Source of the DNA: Pseudomonas syringae
GTDB lineage: Bacteria; Pseudomonadota; Gammaproteobacteria; Pseudomonadales; Pseudomonadaceae
DNA: 64,000 nucleotides
Direction: 5' to 3'
Assembly (NCBI RefSeq): GCF_021605415.1
Contig: NZ_WKEQ01000024.1
Span: forward strand, 25,274 to 89,273
Positions 25,854 to 35,742 of this stretch are shown in pieces. The translations under genes and the position numbers were made by a program. A model generated the notes under the pieces. The model saw only the letters and a list, made by a program, of their open reading frames with translations. It did not search any database and was not told the origin of the DNA. Position 1 is the stretch's first letter. Each line of letters begins with the position of its first letter.

Positions 25854-28800
25854 TCAAAACTCATCGTGCATCAAAACAAGCGGCGGTTTGGGCGAATACA
25901 AGCGGTCGCTCCTCCAGCCTGTATCCAGTCGACCCGGTTGCTGCCAGTAACTGCCGGGGATCAACACGTCGACCGCGCCTGCCTTGGCGAGTCGGGAGAC
26001 AAAGTCTATGGAGGCGACTGTCCCGTTCGAGGAGCCGAACACCCGGGTTTCCAGCAGCAGCTCTTTTTCCGCCTCGGTGTAACTGGGCGAATATTTGAGC
26101 AGAACGTCGTTCGGCGAAGAATAGTAATAATGCTGGATGTCGAACCCTTTGGCCTTGAGCTCAAGGGTATGGGCGTAAACCATCAACGTGGCGGCGAAAT
26201 CTTCCTGCTCAGGTGTCGCGCCAGGATCGGACCAGTGCAACTGATGCGCGCCCACCACCCTGTATCCGTGCGGATAAAGTGGTGCAAGTTTTTTCAGTTG
26301 CAGGTCATGCACGGTTCGGAAGATCAATCGAAGCGGATGCACGCTGTAACCGTCATAAGGCAGCGGTTCGAGTGCCAGGTACGCGTGCGTATTGTCCTTG
26401 CGCAAAATGGCGCCTTCAAACCCGGCTCCAGGCTCATAACGCAACGACATCCGCCGGTGGGCATAACGCGCGGCATCATCGGCATGCTGGTAAACCGGAC
26501 TGTGGAATAACGTCTGGTTAGATCGCCAGCGGGTCTCGAAATCGACATCCGCCATGCGTGGCTGCCAGGTATCATCCACGACACCATGGCGCGACCAGTA
26601 GGTGCTCGTCAGAACAACTTCCAGTTTGCCCGCGCGCGCCATGCGCTGGATGTAGTCGCGCAGCTTGAAACGGTTGACGGATATCTCGTACTCATCACTC
26701 ATAGCCTGCGCCAGCGAAGCGAAAGGGTTGGGTAAAAACTGAACCTGACCAAACCGGTCAAGGGATGGGGCCGGATCGAATGGATCCATCTCGAATCGCA
26801 ATAACGCCCCGTCGGCACAGGACAGATAGATGACTTTGTAACCGTCGGGATAGTTGGCCAACGCGCAGATCCGATGAATCTCCAGTGGAGAGAAAAATTG
26901 CCGGTGATCATCGTCCCGTACGTTCCAGACTTTCTTCGGCGCCCGCAGGTAAACGGAATGCAGTGTATGGCTGCGCGGCAGCACACCGTCCGCAAACACA
27001 CGATCGACCTTTATGTGCGGGCCCGGCTCCGTCACCGGCAGGGTGGCAACGAAACAGTTGTGTTTGGCGCTCCACAGAATGAAACCGAAACTCAACTCGG
27101 CGATATCCTCTTTGACCTCGTGGACAAAGCGCGCAATGGAATCATGTTGAGGAAACAACGGACTCATCGGCGGATCGGCCAACACCTTCGCAAAGTCGCC
27201 GGGCGCAAGCTCGATCACGGGATTGGGCTGCCACTCAGTGACCCGTCGTGGCTGGCCCCATAACGCACTGCCAGTGATCACCTGCATATAGCCGGCGCTG
27301 ATCATCACCTGCACCCATTCGCTGGGCTTGATCGTCCCATCGCGTATGTGTGCCTTGATCAATTCGGGGTTGAGATCCTCCGGCACTTTCCTGCCGTCGG
27401 TAAACGCACGTGCCGCAGCCGCTCTGTACTGATCCAGATAGCCCGCCTCATATCGAATGACCGCACCGTCCGGGGCGAACAGATAGTCAACTCGCAGCGT
27501 ATTCAGGACGGATCGTTCAAATGCCGACAACAAAACGTCCACCGACAACATGTTCAGATAAATCTGCCTTTCGCTTTCCGTCAGCAGTACCTCGAAACCT
27601 TGAACCTGCCGGCTGCGATAACGGGCGACAGCCCTGCAGTCGTCCGGGAACAGTCCGAGGGCTTTCGTCTCGTCGGGATAAATCCACTGTTTGTCAAAAT
27701 CTTCGCGTGCAATGGCGATCGGATCCGTGGCCAGGTACAAGCCGTCCCAGCGCTCAAGAATCAGACCGCCGCAAGATCCGTCAGCGTTGGCCGGCATCTG
27801 CGAGCGGGCATAACGCGCGGCGTCATCCGGGTTTTCAAAAGCGGGACTGAGCCAGCGTCGCTGAAAATTACTCATCGGACTCCACTGCGTATCGACCTTA
27901 CCGAGGCGATCCCAACAGGCGCTGTTTCGCAACACGCTCAGTTCGCCGCTTTGGGCGACCACTCGCACATAACCGGTAAAGGAAAGCCTTTGCGCCTTCA
28001 GGTTCTGCTTGATGTCTTCCAGGCCCATGTCGGGCGTGTCGTTATCAAACAGCCTGGTGTCGCCTCGCGGTACGTATTTGAGCAGTGCTCCGTCCTGGCT
28101 TGATAGATAAAGCGGAACAGGTTGGTGCGGGATGACCGTATTGCGCTTGGAGTAATACACCGCGACGAACAGGTCGTCTGGACGGATAAAGTGGTTGGCG
28201 ATCCAGTCCTGCGGCTTGCTTGAGGGATGCTTGACCTGTTGACGCAAATAGAAGAACGCATGGCGATCAAACTCTTCGGGGTAGCTGAACCAGGGTGCTT
28301 CCCGCGTCCAGCTAAACAGACGTTGTGGCTGAAAGAGATCATTGCTTTGCTCGGAAACCGGCGACAGTTCACTGGCCACATACTCCTCGCGCGTGCGGTG
28401 CTTGAGGATGAAACCGAACCAGGCTTGTTCACGGTCGTGCGGCTTCTGATTGCGCGAGTACTGATCCTGCGCGGCCTCATCGGCGCTGGCGAACACGGCG
28501 CCGAATGCGACGCGTTGAGGGCGTGACCAGGCGGGCGGGGACGATAGCATCGACCACGAGGGTTCCAACCGTCCACGCGCGCCCCAAAGATGGCCAGCCA
28601 TAACGACATTCACATGACCCGCACCGGCAAGCGCCCGAATAAAATCGCCGGGGCGTTGGCTGCCGCTGTCCAGACCCAAGGCGAGTTCACCCGGATGTTC
28701 GTGCGTTCCCAGACGGTGTCGAAACGTCTCGGCATGGGGTGAGTTGTCAGTTTTGAAACTGATCAGGCTTTGCGCCGATCCGGACAAATACACCGGCCCG

Positions 28801-30518
28801 TCGACCAGCAACAGGCGTCGGGCCTCCTCGACAGTGAACATCTGCAAGCTCAGCGCTGCTTCTTCGCGCGACCACTTCAAGCGCTCGACCATTGAAAGGT
28901 CGAGGGTTGAGAGCGCAGCGTGCGAAACATAGTGCCCGTGCAGAACATGATCTTGGGGAAACACCGACTGGCCAAAAACATCCTTGGGATAAAACAGGCC
29001 TTGCCCGATGGAAAGGCTCTGGGTCGGCAATGGCACCGTCGCCACGAAGCGGCGGCCGGGAATCTGGAAGACGTAACCGGCGTACTGCCGGTCGCGGCGT
29101 CTGCCGACTTTTTCATGGGCGTACCGCGCGGCATCGTCGGCCGTCAGGAACGCAGGGCTCAACACCGGCCAGGTAAAATCGGCGTAGGGCATCCAGTCCG
29201 CCCCGACCAGGCCTTCGCGATCCCACAGCGAACTGTTGAGCAGCACTTCCAGTCTTCCGGCGGCGGCCACTGCCGTCACGAAACCGCGAGGCTGCATTTT
29301 TCCACTGTCCAGTTTCTTTTGCATGCCGCCGTCGGTGACGGTGCCGTCAGGCAGCGTCTTGCTCATGGCTGCCTCCAGCGCCGAGTCAGCGAAACTGTAT
29401 TTCAACAACGCCGCGTCCATGCTCTGCATATAAAGCGACAACGGCCGGTTGGCCAGATGCAGCGCTTTGCTCTTGGCATAACAGGCGATCGCCAATGCGA
29501 GTTCGCCGGGTGTAAAAAAACTCTGGGAAATCCATGGCTGCTTGTGGGTAACGCCAGCACGATCAGGGCGCGACGCATAGTAGAAACCCTCCAGCGCATA
29601 CCCTTGCGGCAACTTCAATCTGCCCTTGGCGTCTAGCGGGAAATAGCGCTCGGGATTCCATACCGACGGCTCGAAGTGGTTTGGCAGCGTCGCGATGTAG
29701 TTCTCCACATTGATCTGCTTGAGGATGAGGCCCGAGGTCAGCGCGTTCTTACGCCTGAGTGCAATGCGAACCGCCAGGCTTGCCGTCTTGACCATCTGAG
29801 TCATCAGCGGCTGCTCCGTCAGCACACCTTTGCTGAACACTTTCCCCGGCCTCCAGTTTGGCGGCACTTTGCCGACGGAACCGCCCCAGTCAGCGTTGGA
29901 CACCACGACTTTCAATTCGCCAACCGTGGCCATGCGCCGGATGATATTGGCGACTCCGGCTACGGCGACGGGGCTGTCTGCCGGCATATCCGCCCTGATC
30001 CATTGCCAATAAGCCGTTTCGTCCGCAGATCCGCTAGGTGCGTATCGGAGCAAAGACCCGTGGGGCCCGGAAAGATAAGCCGCAGGGAAAAAACGTCGAT
30101 CCGCGACGTCAGCGACGAAATCCGCGGTCGAGTAAAAACTCATGAACAGCCTGACGGTCATTGCATCCCAATCAGGCCTTAACCTCTGATACTTGTCGAA
30201 TTGATTGATGTGCGAATGAAAGCTTGCCACGCAGGTGTAATCCTTCGGCGGCACATAGTTTCCGGCCGCATCGACTTCGAGCAGCAGCCTCATGTCGAAT
30301 TGTTGTGCCTCGCCCGCCAGGGGGGTCGTGGCGGCGAACCATCCCGTTGATACTTGCAGAATCAGGCTGCCATATTCCTTGTCCGCATTCATGGGGATCT
30401 GGCGGTGCGCCCAATAGGCGGCGTCTTGTTCGCTACTGAACGCTGGACTCAGTTTTGGCAGACGGACTTTTTTTCCGGTATAGGCCGCTCGGGCAACACG
30501 GCCGGACAGATCGTTCAT
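25854..30518 (-). CDS. Giant protein with seven DUF4329-like modules
   Basis: Function unknown. The 1554-residue protein consists of seven divergent modules beginning at about residues 23, 234, 452, 671, 889, 1117 and 1338. Each module has an SPxF...(D/E)AA(R/Y)YAH-like helix, a GxIL...(Y/F)xATxP strand pair, an H..Y.SH segment, an LYLSG.DG.LLKY motif, and a closing G.L.V...S.W......W.P. The pattern matches what I know of DUF4329. Module 1 keeps a SFHSH motif; others have lost it. No signal peptide is seen. The ATG at 30518 has AAAGGGAG nine bases ahead; the frame opens three codons earlier at a TTG. It is transcribed away from urtA. A toxin or effector role is plausible but unproven. Confidence 0.82.
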   Translation of the reverse strand: MNDLSGRVARAAYTGKKVRLPKLSPAFSSEQDAAYWAHRQIPMNADKEYGSLILQVSTGWFAATTPLAGEAQQFDMRLLLEVDAAGNYVPPKDYTCVASFHSHINQFDKYQRLRPDWDAMTVRLFMSFYSTADFVADVADRRFFPAAYLSGPHGSLLRYAPSGSADETAYWQWIRADMPADSPVAVAGVANIIRRMATVGELKVVVSNADWGGSVGKVPPNWRPGKVFSKGVLTEQPLMTQMVKTASLAVRIALRRKNALTSGLILKQINVENYIATLPNHFEPSVWNPERYFPLDAKGRLKLPQGYALEGFYYASRPDRAGVTHKQPWISQSFFTPGELALAIACYAKSKALHLANRPLSLYMQSMDAALLKYSFADSALEAAMSKTLPDGTVTDGGMQKKLDSGKMQPRGFVTAVAAAGRLEVLLNSSLWDREGLVGADWMPYADFTWPVLSPAFLTADDAARYAHEKVGRRRDRQYAGYVFQIPGRRFVATVPLPTQSLSIGQGLFYPKDVFGQSVFPQDHVLHGHYVSHAALSTLDLSMVERLKWSREEAALSLQMFTVEEARRLLLVDGPVYLSGSAQSLISFKTDNSPHAETFRHRLGTHEHPGELALGLDSGSQRPGDFIRALAGAGHVNVVMAGHLWGARGRLEPSWSMLSSPPAWSRPQRVAFGAVFASADEAAQDQYSRNQKPHDREQAWFGFILKHRTREEYVASELSPVSEQSNDLFQPQRLFSWTREAPWFSYPEEFDRHAFFYLRQQVKHPSSKPQDWIANHFIRPDDLFVAVYYSKRNTVIPHQPVPLYLSSQDGALLKYVPRGDTRLFDNDTPDMGLEDIKQNLKAQRLSFTGYVRVVAQSGELSVLRNSACWDRLGKVDTQWSPMSNFQRRWLSPAFENPDDAARYARSQMPANADGSCGGLILERWDGLYLATDPIAIAREDFDKQWIYPDETKALGLFPDDCRAVARYRSRQVQGFEVLLTESERQIYLNMLSVDVLLSAFERSVLNTLRVDYLFAPDGAVIRYEAGYLDQYRAAAARAFTDGRKVPEDLNPELIKAHIRDGTIKPSEWVQVMISAGYMQVITGSALWGQPRRVTEWQPNPVIELAPGDFAKVLADPPMSPLFPQHDSIARFVHEVKEDIAELSFGFILWSAKHNCFVATLPVTEPGPHIKVDRVFADGVLPRSHTLHSVYLRAPKKVWNVRDDDHRQFFSPLEIHRICALANYPDGYKVIYLSCADGALLRFEMDPFDPAPSLDRFGQVQFLPNPFASLAQAMSDEYEISVNRFKLRDYIQRMARAGKLEVVLTSTYWSRHGVVDDTWQPRMADVDFETRWRSNQTLFHSPVYQHADDAARYAHRRMSLRYEPGAGFEGAILRKDNTHAYLALEPLPYDGYSVHPLRLIFRTVHDLQLKKLAPLYPHGYRVVGAHQLHWSDPGATPEQEDFAATLMVYAHTLELKAKGFDIQHYYYSSPNDVLLKYSPSYTEAEKELLLETRVFGSSNGTVASIDFVSRLAKAGAVDVLIPGSYWQQPGRLDTGWRSDRLYSPKPPLVLMHDEF

Positions 30519-30819
30519 ACGCTGCAACTCCCTTTGTTAACGCTTCAATGAGCACGTGACTCACTGTGCCCGCGTCCGCCGAGCCATCAGCGATAGATAG
30601 TTACCACCATTGTTGCCGAATGATTCCCCTGCCCTAATCTGGCGCACCCTGCGCACCACGCCTTGCGCGGCGATCCTTGATGGTGCATGGCAAAACTCTG
30701 CGAGCGCTCTAACACGACGTTTTCATGCTCCACGCCGACCCGGCACAGCCTTTGCTAAAGACCCTTCAGTCGTCCGCCTCTGCCAACCAGAAAAATTAAA
30801 CGTTCATGGAGATCGCACA
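30519..30819. promoter_or_regulatory. Divergent promoter region between the giant gene and urtA
   Basis: A 301-base gap that must hold the urea operon promoter. TGGCGCACCCTGCGCA at 30640-30655 has the GG-N10-GC spacing of a sigma-54 promoter but an imperfect -12 box. One TGGTGCA half-site resembling NtrC sites lies at 30681-30687. Both are weak calls. Nothing else was recognised. Confidence 0.3.
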
Positions 30820-32085
30820 ATGAAGCGTCGCAGTTTGATCAAGGCTTTCACACTCACGGCATCGATTGCCGCGATGGGCATGACCTGGACCGTGCAGGCC
30901 GCCGAGACCATCAAGGTCGGGATCCTGCATTCGTTGTCCGGCACCATGGCGATCTCCGAAACGTCGCTCAAAGACATGGCGCTGATGACCATCGACGAGA
31001 TCAACGCCAAGGGCGGCGTGAACGGCAAGATGCTGGAGCCGGTGGTGGTCGACCCGGCGTCGAACTGGCCGCTGTTCGCGGAAAAGGGTCGTCAATTGCT
31101 GACCCAGGACAAGGTCGCCGTCGTGTTCGGCTGCTGGACTTCTGTGTCGCGTAAATCAGTGCTGCCGGTGTTCGAAGAGCTCAACGGCCTGCTGTTCTAT
31201 CCGGTGCAATACGAAGGCGAAGAGATGTCGCCGAACGTGTTCTACACCGGCGCCGCGCCGAACCAGCAAGCGATCCCGGCGGTTGAATACTTGATGAGCG
31301 AAGAAGGCGGCAGCGCCAAGCGCTACTTCCTGCTCGGCACCGACTACGTCTACCCGCGTACCACCAACAAAATCCTGCGCTCGTTCCTGCATTCCAAAGG
31401 CGTGGCGGACAAGGACATCGAAGAGGTCTACACCCCGTTCGGTCACAGCGACTATCAAACCATCGTCGCCAACATCAAGAAGTTTTCGGCCGGCGGCAAG
31501 ACAGCTGTGATCTCCACGGTCAACGGCGACTCCAACGTACCGTTCTACAAAGAACTGGCCAATCAGGGCCTGAAAGCCACCGACGTGCCGGTTGTGGCGT
31601 TCTCCGTGGGCGAAGAAGAACTGCGCGGCATCGACACCAAACCGTTGGTGGGCAACCTGGCGGCATGGAACTACTTTGAATCGGTCGAGAACCCGGCGAA
31701 CAAGAAATTCGTCGCCGACTGGAAAGCCTACGCGAAGAAACACAACCTGCCAGGCGCTGACAAAGCCGTGACCAACGACCCGATGGAAGCCACCTACGTG
31801 GGCATCCACATGTGGGCGCAAGCGGCTGAAAAAGCCAAATCCACTGACGTCGACAAAGTTCGTGAAGCCCTCGGCGGCCAGACCTTCGCGGCGCCGTCGG
31901 GCTACACCCTGACCATGGACAAGACCAACCACCACCTGCACAAACCGGTGATGATCGGCGAGATCCAGGCCGACGGTCAGTTCAACGTCGTGTGGCAGAC
32001 CGAAGGGCCGATCCGTGCCCAGCCGTGGAGCCCGTTCATCGATGGCAACGACAAGAAGCCTGATTATGCAGTGAAGAGTAACTGA
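30820..32085 (+). CDS. urtA: Urea ABC transporter substrate-binding protein
   Basis: Periplasmic urea receptor for UrtBCDE. The 421-residue protein has an N-terminal signal sequence (Lys-Arg-Arg start, hydrophobic core, cleavage near VQA-AE at about 27) and a Leu/Ile/Val-binding-protein fold beginning IKVGILHSLSGTMAISE, with VFGCWTSVSRKSV typical of the urea/amide branch. GGAG at 30808-30811 supports the ATG at 30820. A perfect hairpin follows the gene, which may let it be more abundant than the rest of the operon. Confidence 0.96.
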   Translation: MKRRSLIKAFTLTASIAAMGMTWTVQAAETIKVGILHSLSGTMAISETSLKDMALMTIDEINAKGGVNGKMLEPVVVDPASNWPLFAEKGRQLLTQDKVAVVFGCWTSVSRKSVLPVFEELNGLLFYPVQYEGEEMSPNVFYTGAAPNQQAIPAVEYLMSEEGGSAKRYFLLGTDYVYPRTTNKILRSFLHSKGVADKDIEEVYTPFGHSDYQTIVANIKKFSAGGKTAVISTVNGDSNVPFYKELANQGLKATDVPVVAFSVGEEELRGIDTKPLVGNLAAWNYFESVENPANKKFVADWKAYAKKHNLPGADKAVTNDPMEATYVGIHMWAQAAEKAKSTDVDKVREALGGQTFAAPSGYTLTMDKTNHHLHKPVMIGEIQADGQFNVVWQTEGPIRAQPWSPFIDGNDKKPDYAVKSN

Positions 32086-32134
32086 GCCATTGGACGTCGG
32101 GCCTGAGCACAAAGCTTGAGCATGACACTGATCC

Positions 32135-32162
32135 TGTGGGAGCTGGCGTGCCAGCTCCCACA
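32135..32162 (+). repeat. Perfect REP hairpin between urtA and urtB
   Basis: TGTGGGAGCTGGC-gt-GCCAGCTCCCACA is a 13-base-pair perfect stem with a two-base loop. There is no T-run, so it is more likely to protect urtA mRNA from 3' decay than to terminate. Confidence 0.9.
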
Positions 32163-32185
32163 ACATCCGCGCAAGGCGACTCTCT

Positions 32186-33691
32186 ATGCCCACTGTCTTT
32201 TACCGCTTCATCATGCTCGCCATCGTTCTGCTATCGCCGATGGCCGCCCACGCCGGCGACGCCGAAGACTTCGTCGCCGCCAATCCCATGCAGCAAGCCA
32301 AACTCCTCGAAGCCTGGGCCGCGCAGCCTGATCCGGCCCGTGTCGAACTGATCAACGCCCTGCAACAAGGCGTACTGACCGTCGACGGCCAGCCGAAAAC
32401 CTTGCGCCTGAATAATCGCCTGCGGGGTCTGATCGACACCGCACTGGCCAGCCACCAATTGCTCGCCGCCGACGCCAAAATCCGTCTGGGCGCTGCGCAG
32501 CAATTGCAGAAAAGCGCCAAACCCGCGCAGCTGAAATTCCTCGATCAGCAACTCGCAGATGAAAAAGACGAGTCCGTGCACAGTGCCCTGAGCCTGGCGC
32601 TGGCCAATCTGCAACTGGTCGACGCCGACCCGGCCGTGCGCCTCGCAGCTGTGCGCCTGCTCGGCGAGACCGGCGATCCGCTGGCCCGCACCCGCCTCGA
32701 AGGCTTGCTCGAACCTGGCGTCGAAGCCGATGCCGGCGTGCGCACCGCCGCCGAAACCAGCCTGGCTCAAGTCAAACGCAAACTGCTGATCGGCGAGCTG
32801 CTCGGTCAGGCGTTCAGTGGCATGTCTCTGGGTTCGATTCTGCTACTCGCGGCGCTGGGCCTGGCAATCACTTTCGGCCTGCTCGGCGTGATCAACATGG
32901 CCCACGGCGAGATGCTGATGCTCGGCGCCTACTCGACCTACGTCGTGCAACTGATGTTCCAGCGTTACGCGCCGCAAGCCATCGAGTTCTATCCGCTGAT
33001 CGCCCTGCCGGTGGCGTTTTTCGTCACCGCCGCCATTGGCATGGCGCTGGAGCGCACGGTGATTCGCCACCTTTACGGCCGACCGCTGGAAACTTTGCTC
33101 GCCACCTGGGGCATCAGCTTGATGCTGATCCAGCTTGTCCGTTTGCTGTTCGGCGCGCAGAACGTCGAAGTGGCGAACCCCGAGTGGCTGTCCGGCGGGA
33201 TTCAGGTGTTGCCGAATCTGGTGCTGCCGTACAACCGCATCGTCATCATCGCCTTCGCCTTGTTTGTGGTGGTGCTGACCTGGCTGCTGCTGAACAAAAC
33301 CCGCCTCGGCCTCAACGTCCGCGCGGTCACTCAGAACCGCAACATGGCCGCGTGCTGCGGCGTACCCACCGGGCGCGTCGACATGCTCGCGTTCGGCCTC
33401 GGCTCGGGTATCGCCGGCCTCGGCGGCGTCGCGCTGAGTCAGATCGGCAACGTCGGCCCGGATCTGGGCCAGAGCTACATCATCGACTCGTTCCTGGTGG
33501 TGGTGCTCGGCGGCGTCGGCCAACTCGCCGGCAGCGTGTTTGCCGCGTTTGGCTTAGGCATCGCCAACAAGATTCTTGAGCCGCAGATCGGTGCGGTGCT
33601 CGGCAAGATCCTCATCCTCGCGCTGATCATTCTGTTCATCCAGAAACGTCCGCAAGGCCTCTTCGCACTGAAAGGACGGGTGATCGACTGA
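32186..33691 (+). CDS. urtB: Urea ABC transporter permease UrtB
   Basis: Membrane subunit of the urea importer. The 501-residue protein has a signal peptide (about 1-22) and a roughly 190-residue periplasmic extension of Leu/Ala-rich helical repeats, then a LivH-type permease domain with about eight helices (LGVINMAHGEMLMLGAYSTY, LGLNVRAVTQNRNMAACCGV). The long N-terminal extension is normal for proteobacterial UrtB. Its stop overlaps the urtC start by one base (TGATG). Confidence 0.95.
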   Translation: MPTVFYRFIMLAIVLLSPMAAHAGDAEDFVAANPMQQAKLLEAWAAQPDPARVELINALQQGVLTVDGQPKTLRLNNRLRGLIDTALASHQLLAADAKIRLGAAQQLQKSAKPAQLKFLDQQLADEKDESVHSALSLALANLQLVDADPAVRLAAVRLLGETGDPLARTRLEGLLEPGVEADAGVRTAAETSLAQVKRKLLIGELLGQAFSGMSLGSILLLAALGLAITFGLLGVINMAHGEMLMLGAYSTYVVQLMFQRYAPQAIEFYPLIALPVAFFVTAAIGMALERTVIRHLYGRPLETLLATWGISLMLIQLVRLLFGAQNVEVANPEWLSGGIQVLPNLVLPYNRIVIIAFALFVVVLTWLLLNKTRLGLNVRAVTQNRNMAACCGVPTGRVDMLAFGLGSGIAGLGGVALSQIGNVGPDLGQSYIIDSFLVVVLGGVGQLAGSVFAAFGLGIANKILEPQIGAVLGKILILALIILFIQKRPQGLFALKGRVID

Positions 33692-34770
33692 TGAACCAGC
33701 CTCTGTTAGTCACGGCCACGCAAAAGGCCGGCCCCAAAGTCACGATCGCCATCGGCGCGGTGATTCTCGTGCTGCTGATTGCCTTGCCGCTGCTGTCGCT
33801 GTTGCCGGCGGATAATGCGCTGCACGTCTCGGCTTATACGCTGACGCTGGTCGGCAAAATTCTCTGCTACGCCATCGTCGCACTGGCGCTGGATCTGGTC
33901 TGGGGTTACGCCGGTTTGCTGTCTCTGGGCCATGGCCTGTTCTTCGCTCTCGGCGGTTATGCGATGGGCATGTACCTGATGCGCCAAGCCGCAGGTGATG
34001 GCCTGCCGGCGTTCATGACGTTCCTGTCGTGGAGCGAATTGCCGTGGTACTGGACGGGCACCAGCAGCTTTGTCTGGGCCATGTGTCTGGTGGTGTTGGC
34101 GCCGGGTCTGCTGGCGCTGGTGTTCGGTTTTTTCGCCTTCCGTTCGCGGATCAAAGGCGTGTATTTCTCGATCATGACCCAGGCTTTGACGTTCGCCGGG
34201 ATGCTGCTTTTTTTCCGCAACGAAACCGGCTTCGGCGGCAACAACGGCTTCACCAATTTCCGCACGATTCTGGGTTTCGGCATTACCGAACCGGGCACTC
34301 GCGCGGTGCTGTTTCTGGCGACCGTGCTGTTGCTGGTGGCGAGCCTGTACATCGGCTGGCGCCTGGCGCAGAGCAAGTTCGGCCGGGTGCTGACCGCGCT
34401 GCGCGATGCGGAAAACCGCTTGATGTTTTGCGGCTACGACCCGCGCGGTTTCAAGCTGTTCGTGTGGGTGTTGAGCGCGGTGCTGTGCGGACTTGCCGGT
34501 GCGTTGTACGTGCCGCAAGTGGGGATCATCAACCCGAGCGAAATGTCGCCGACCAACTCCATCGAAGCGGCGGTGTGGGTCGCCCTCGGCGGACGCGGCA
34601 CGCTGATCGGCCCGTTGTTGGGTGCAGGCGTGGTCAACGGCATGAAGAGCTGGTTCACCGTGGCGTTCCCGGAATACTGGCTGTTTTTCCTCGGCGCGTT
34701 GTTCATCGTTGTGACCCTGTACCTGCCCAAAGGCGTGATCGGTCTGCTGAAGAAACGAGGTGAATCATGA
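33691..34770 (+). CDS. urtC: Urea ABC transporter permease UrtC
   Basis: Second membrane subunit of the urea importer. The 359-residue LivM-type permease shows the helix ALDLVWGYAGLLSLGHGLFFALGG and the cytoplasmic coupling segment RVLTALRDAENRLMFCGYDP. It overlaps urtD by four bases (ATGA). Confidence 0.95.
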   Translation: MNQPLLVTATQKAGPKVTIAIGAVILVLLIALPLLSLLPADNALHVSAYTLTLVGKILCYAIVALALDLVWGYAGLLSLGHGLFFALGGYAMGMYLMRQAAGDGLPAFMTFLSWSELPWYWTGTSSFVWAMCLVVLAPGLLALVFGFFAFRSRIKGVYFSIMTQALTFAGMLLFFRNETGFGGNNGFTNFRTILGFGITEPGTRAVLFLATVLLLVASLYIGWRLAQSKFGRVLTALRDAENRLMFCGYDPRGFKLFVWVLSAVLCGLAGALYVPQVGIINPSEMSPTNSIEAAVWVALGGRGTLIGPLLGAGVVNGMKSWFTVAFPEYWLFFLGALFIVVTLYLPKGVIGLLKKRGES

Positions 34771-35636
34771 GAGTCACAGCGAGCGCCGAGTTCATGCTCG
34801 AACCGGCCTTTTTTCCCGTCGAGCCGAACAAGGACGCCGGCACCAGCCGCGATTCCATCGGCCTCGGACAGCGCGTCGGCCCGGGCCTCAACACCCGCCA
34901 CGGCACGATCCTGACCCTGGAAGACATCAGCGTCAGCTTCGACGGCTTCAAGGCGCTGAACGATCTGAACCTGTACATCGGCGTCGGCGAGTTGCGCTGC
35001 ATCATCGGCCCCAACGGCGCGGGCAAGACGACGCTGATGGATGTGATCACCGGCAAGACCCGGCCCAGTCACGGCAAGGCGTGGTTCGGTGAAACGCTCG
35101 ATTTGACGCAGATGAGTGAAGTGCAGATCGCCCAGGCCGGCATCGGCCGCAAGTTCCAGAAGCCGACGGTGTTCGAAGCCCTGAGCGTGTTCGAAAACCT
35201 GGAGCTGGCGCAGAAAACCGACAAGTCGGTGTGGGCCAGTTTGCGTGCGCGCTTGAGCGGCGAGCAGAAGGATCGCATCAGCGAAGTGCTCGACACCATT
35301 CGCCTGACCACCTCGGTCAATCGCCCGGCCGGCCTGTTGTCTCACGGCCAGAAGCAGTTTCTGGAAATCGGTATGTTGCTGATGCAAGACCCGCAATTGC
35401 TGCTGCTCGACGAACCCGTTGCGGGCATGACCGACGCCGAAACCGAATTCACCGCCGAGCTGTTCAAAAGCCTGGCCGGCAAGCATTCGCTGATGGTGGT
35501 GGAACATGACATGGGCTTCGTCGGTTCGATTGCCGACCACGTCACCGTGCTGCACCAGGGCAGCGTGCTGGCCGAAGGTTCGCTGGAACAAGTGCAGGAA
35601 AACGAGCGGGTGATCGAGGTCTACCTCGGCCGCTGA
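34767..35636 (+). CDS. urtD: Urea ABC transporter ATP-binding protein UrtD
   Basis: ATPase subunit of the LivG type. The 289-residue protein has an N-terminal extension of about 40 residues, Walker A GPNGAGKTTLMD, a signature region LLSHGQKQFLEIG, and Walker B LLLLDEPVAG. The extension is common in UrtD. A REP element separates it from urtE. Confidence 0.95.
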   Translation: MRVTASAEFMLEPAFFPVEPNKDAGTSRDSIGLGQRVGPGLNTRHGTILTLEDISVSFDGFKALNDLNLYIGVGELRCIIGPNGAGKTTLMDVITGKTRPSHGKAWFGETLDLTQMSEVQIAQAGIGRKFQKPTVFEALSVFENLELAQKTDKSVWASLRARLSGEQKDRISEVLDTIRLTTSVNRPAGLLSHGQKQFLEIGMLLMQDPQLLLLDEPVAGMTDAETEFTAELFKSLAGKHSLMVVEHDMGFVGSIADHVTVLHQGSVLAEGSLEQVQENERVIEVYLGR

Positions 35637-35654
35637 GCCTGCAAACACGGTCAC

Positions 35655-35710
35655 TGTGGGAGCTGGCTTGCCAGCGATAGCGGTGGGTCAGTCGACATCA
35701 TGCTCCCACA
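35655..35710 (+). repeat. REP element between urtD and urtE
   Basis: TGTGGGAG and CTCCCACA close a 56-base element that contains the inner palindrome AGCTGGCTTGCCAGC. It lies inside the urea operon, without a T-run. Confidence 0.8.
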
Positions 35711-35742
35711 GGGTTCGGTGGGGAACGTAAGGAAAGTCAGTC

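Noticed and set aside
30688..30702. TGGC-AAAACTC-TGC as a sigma-54 promoter for urtA
   Set aside because: GG and GC are nine bases apart instead of ten; the other candidate at 30640-30655 has correct spacing but a poor -12 box.
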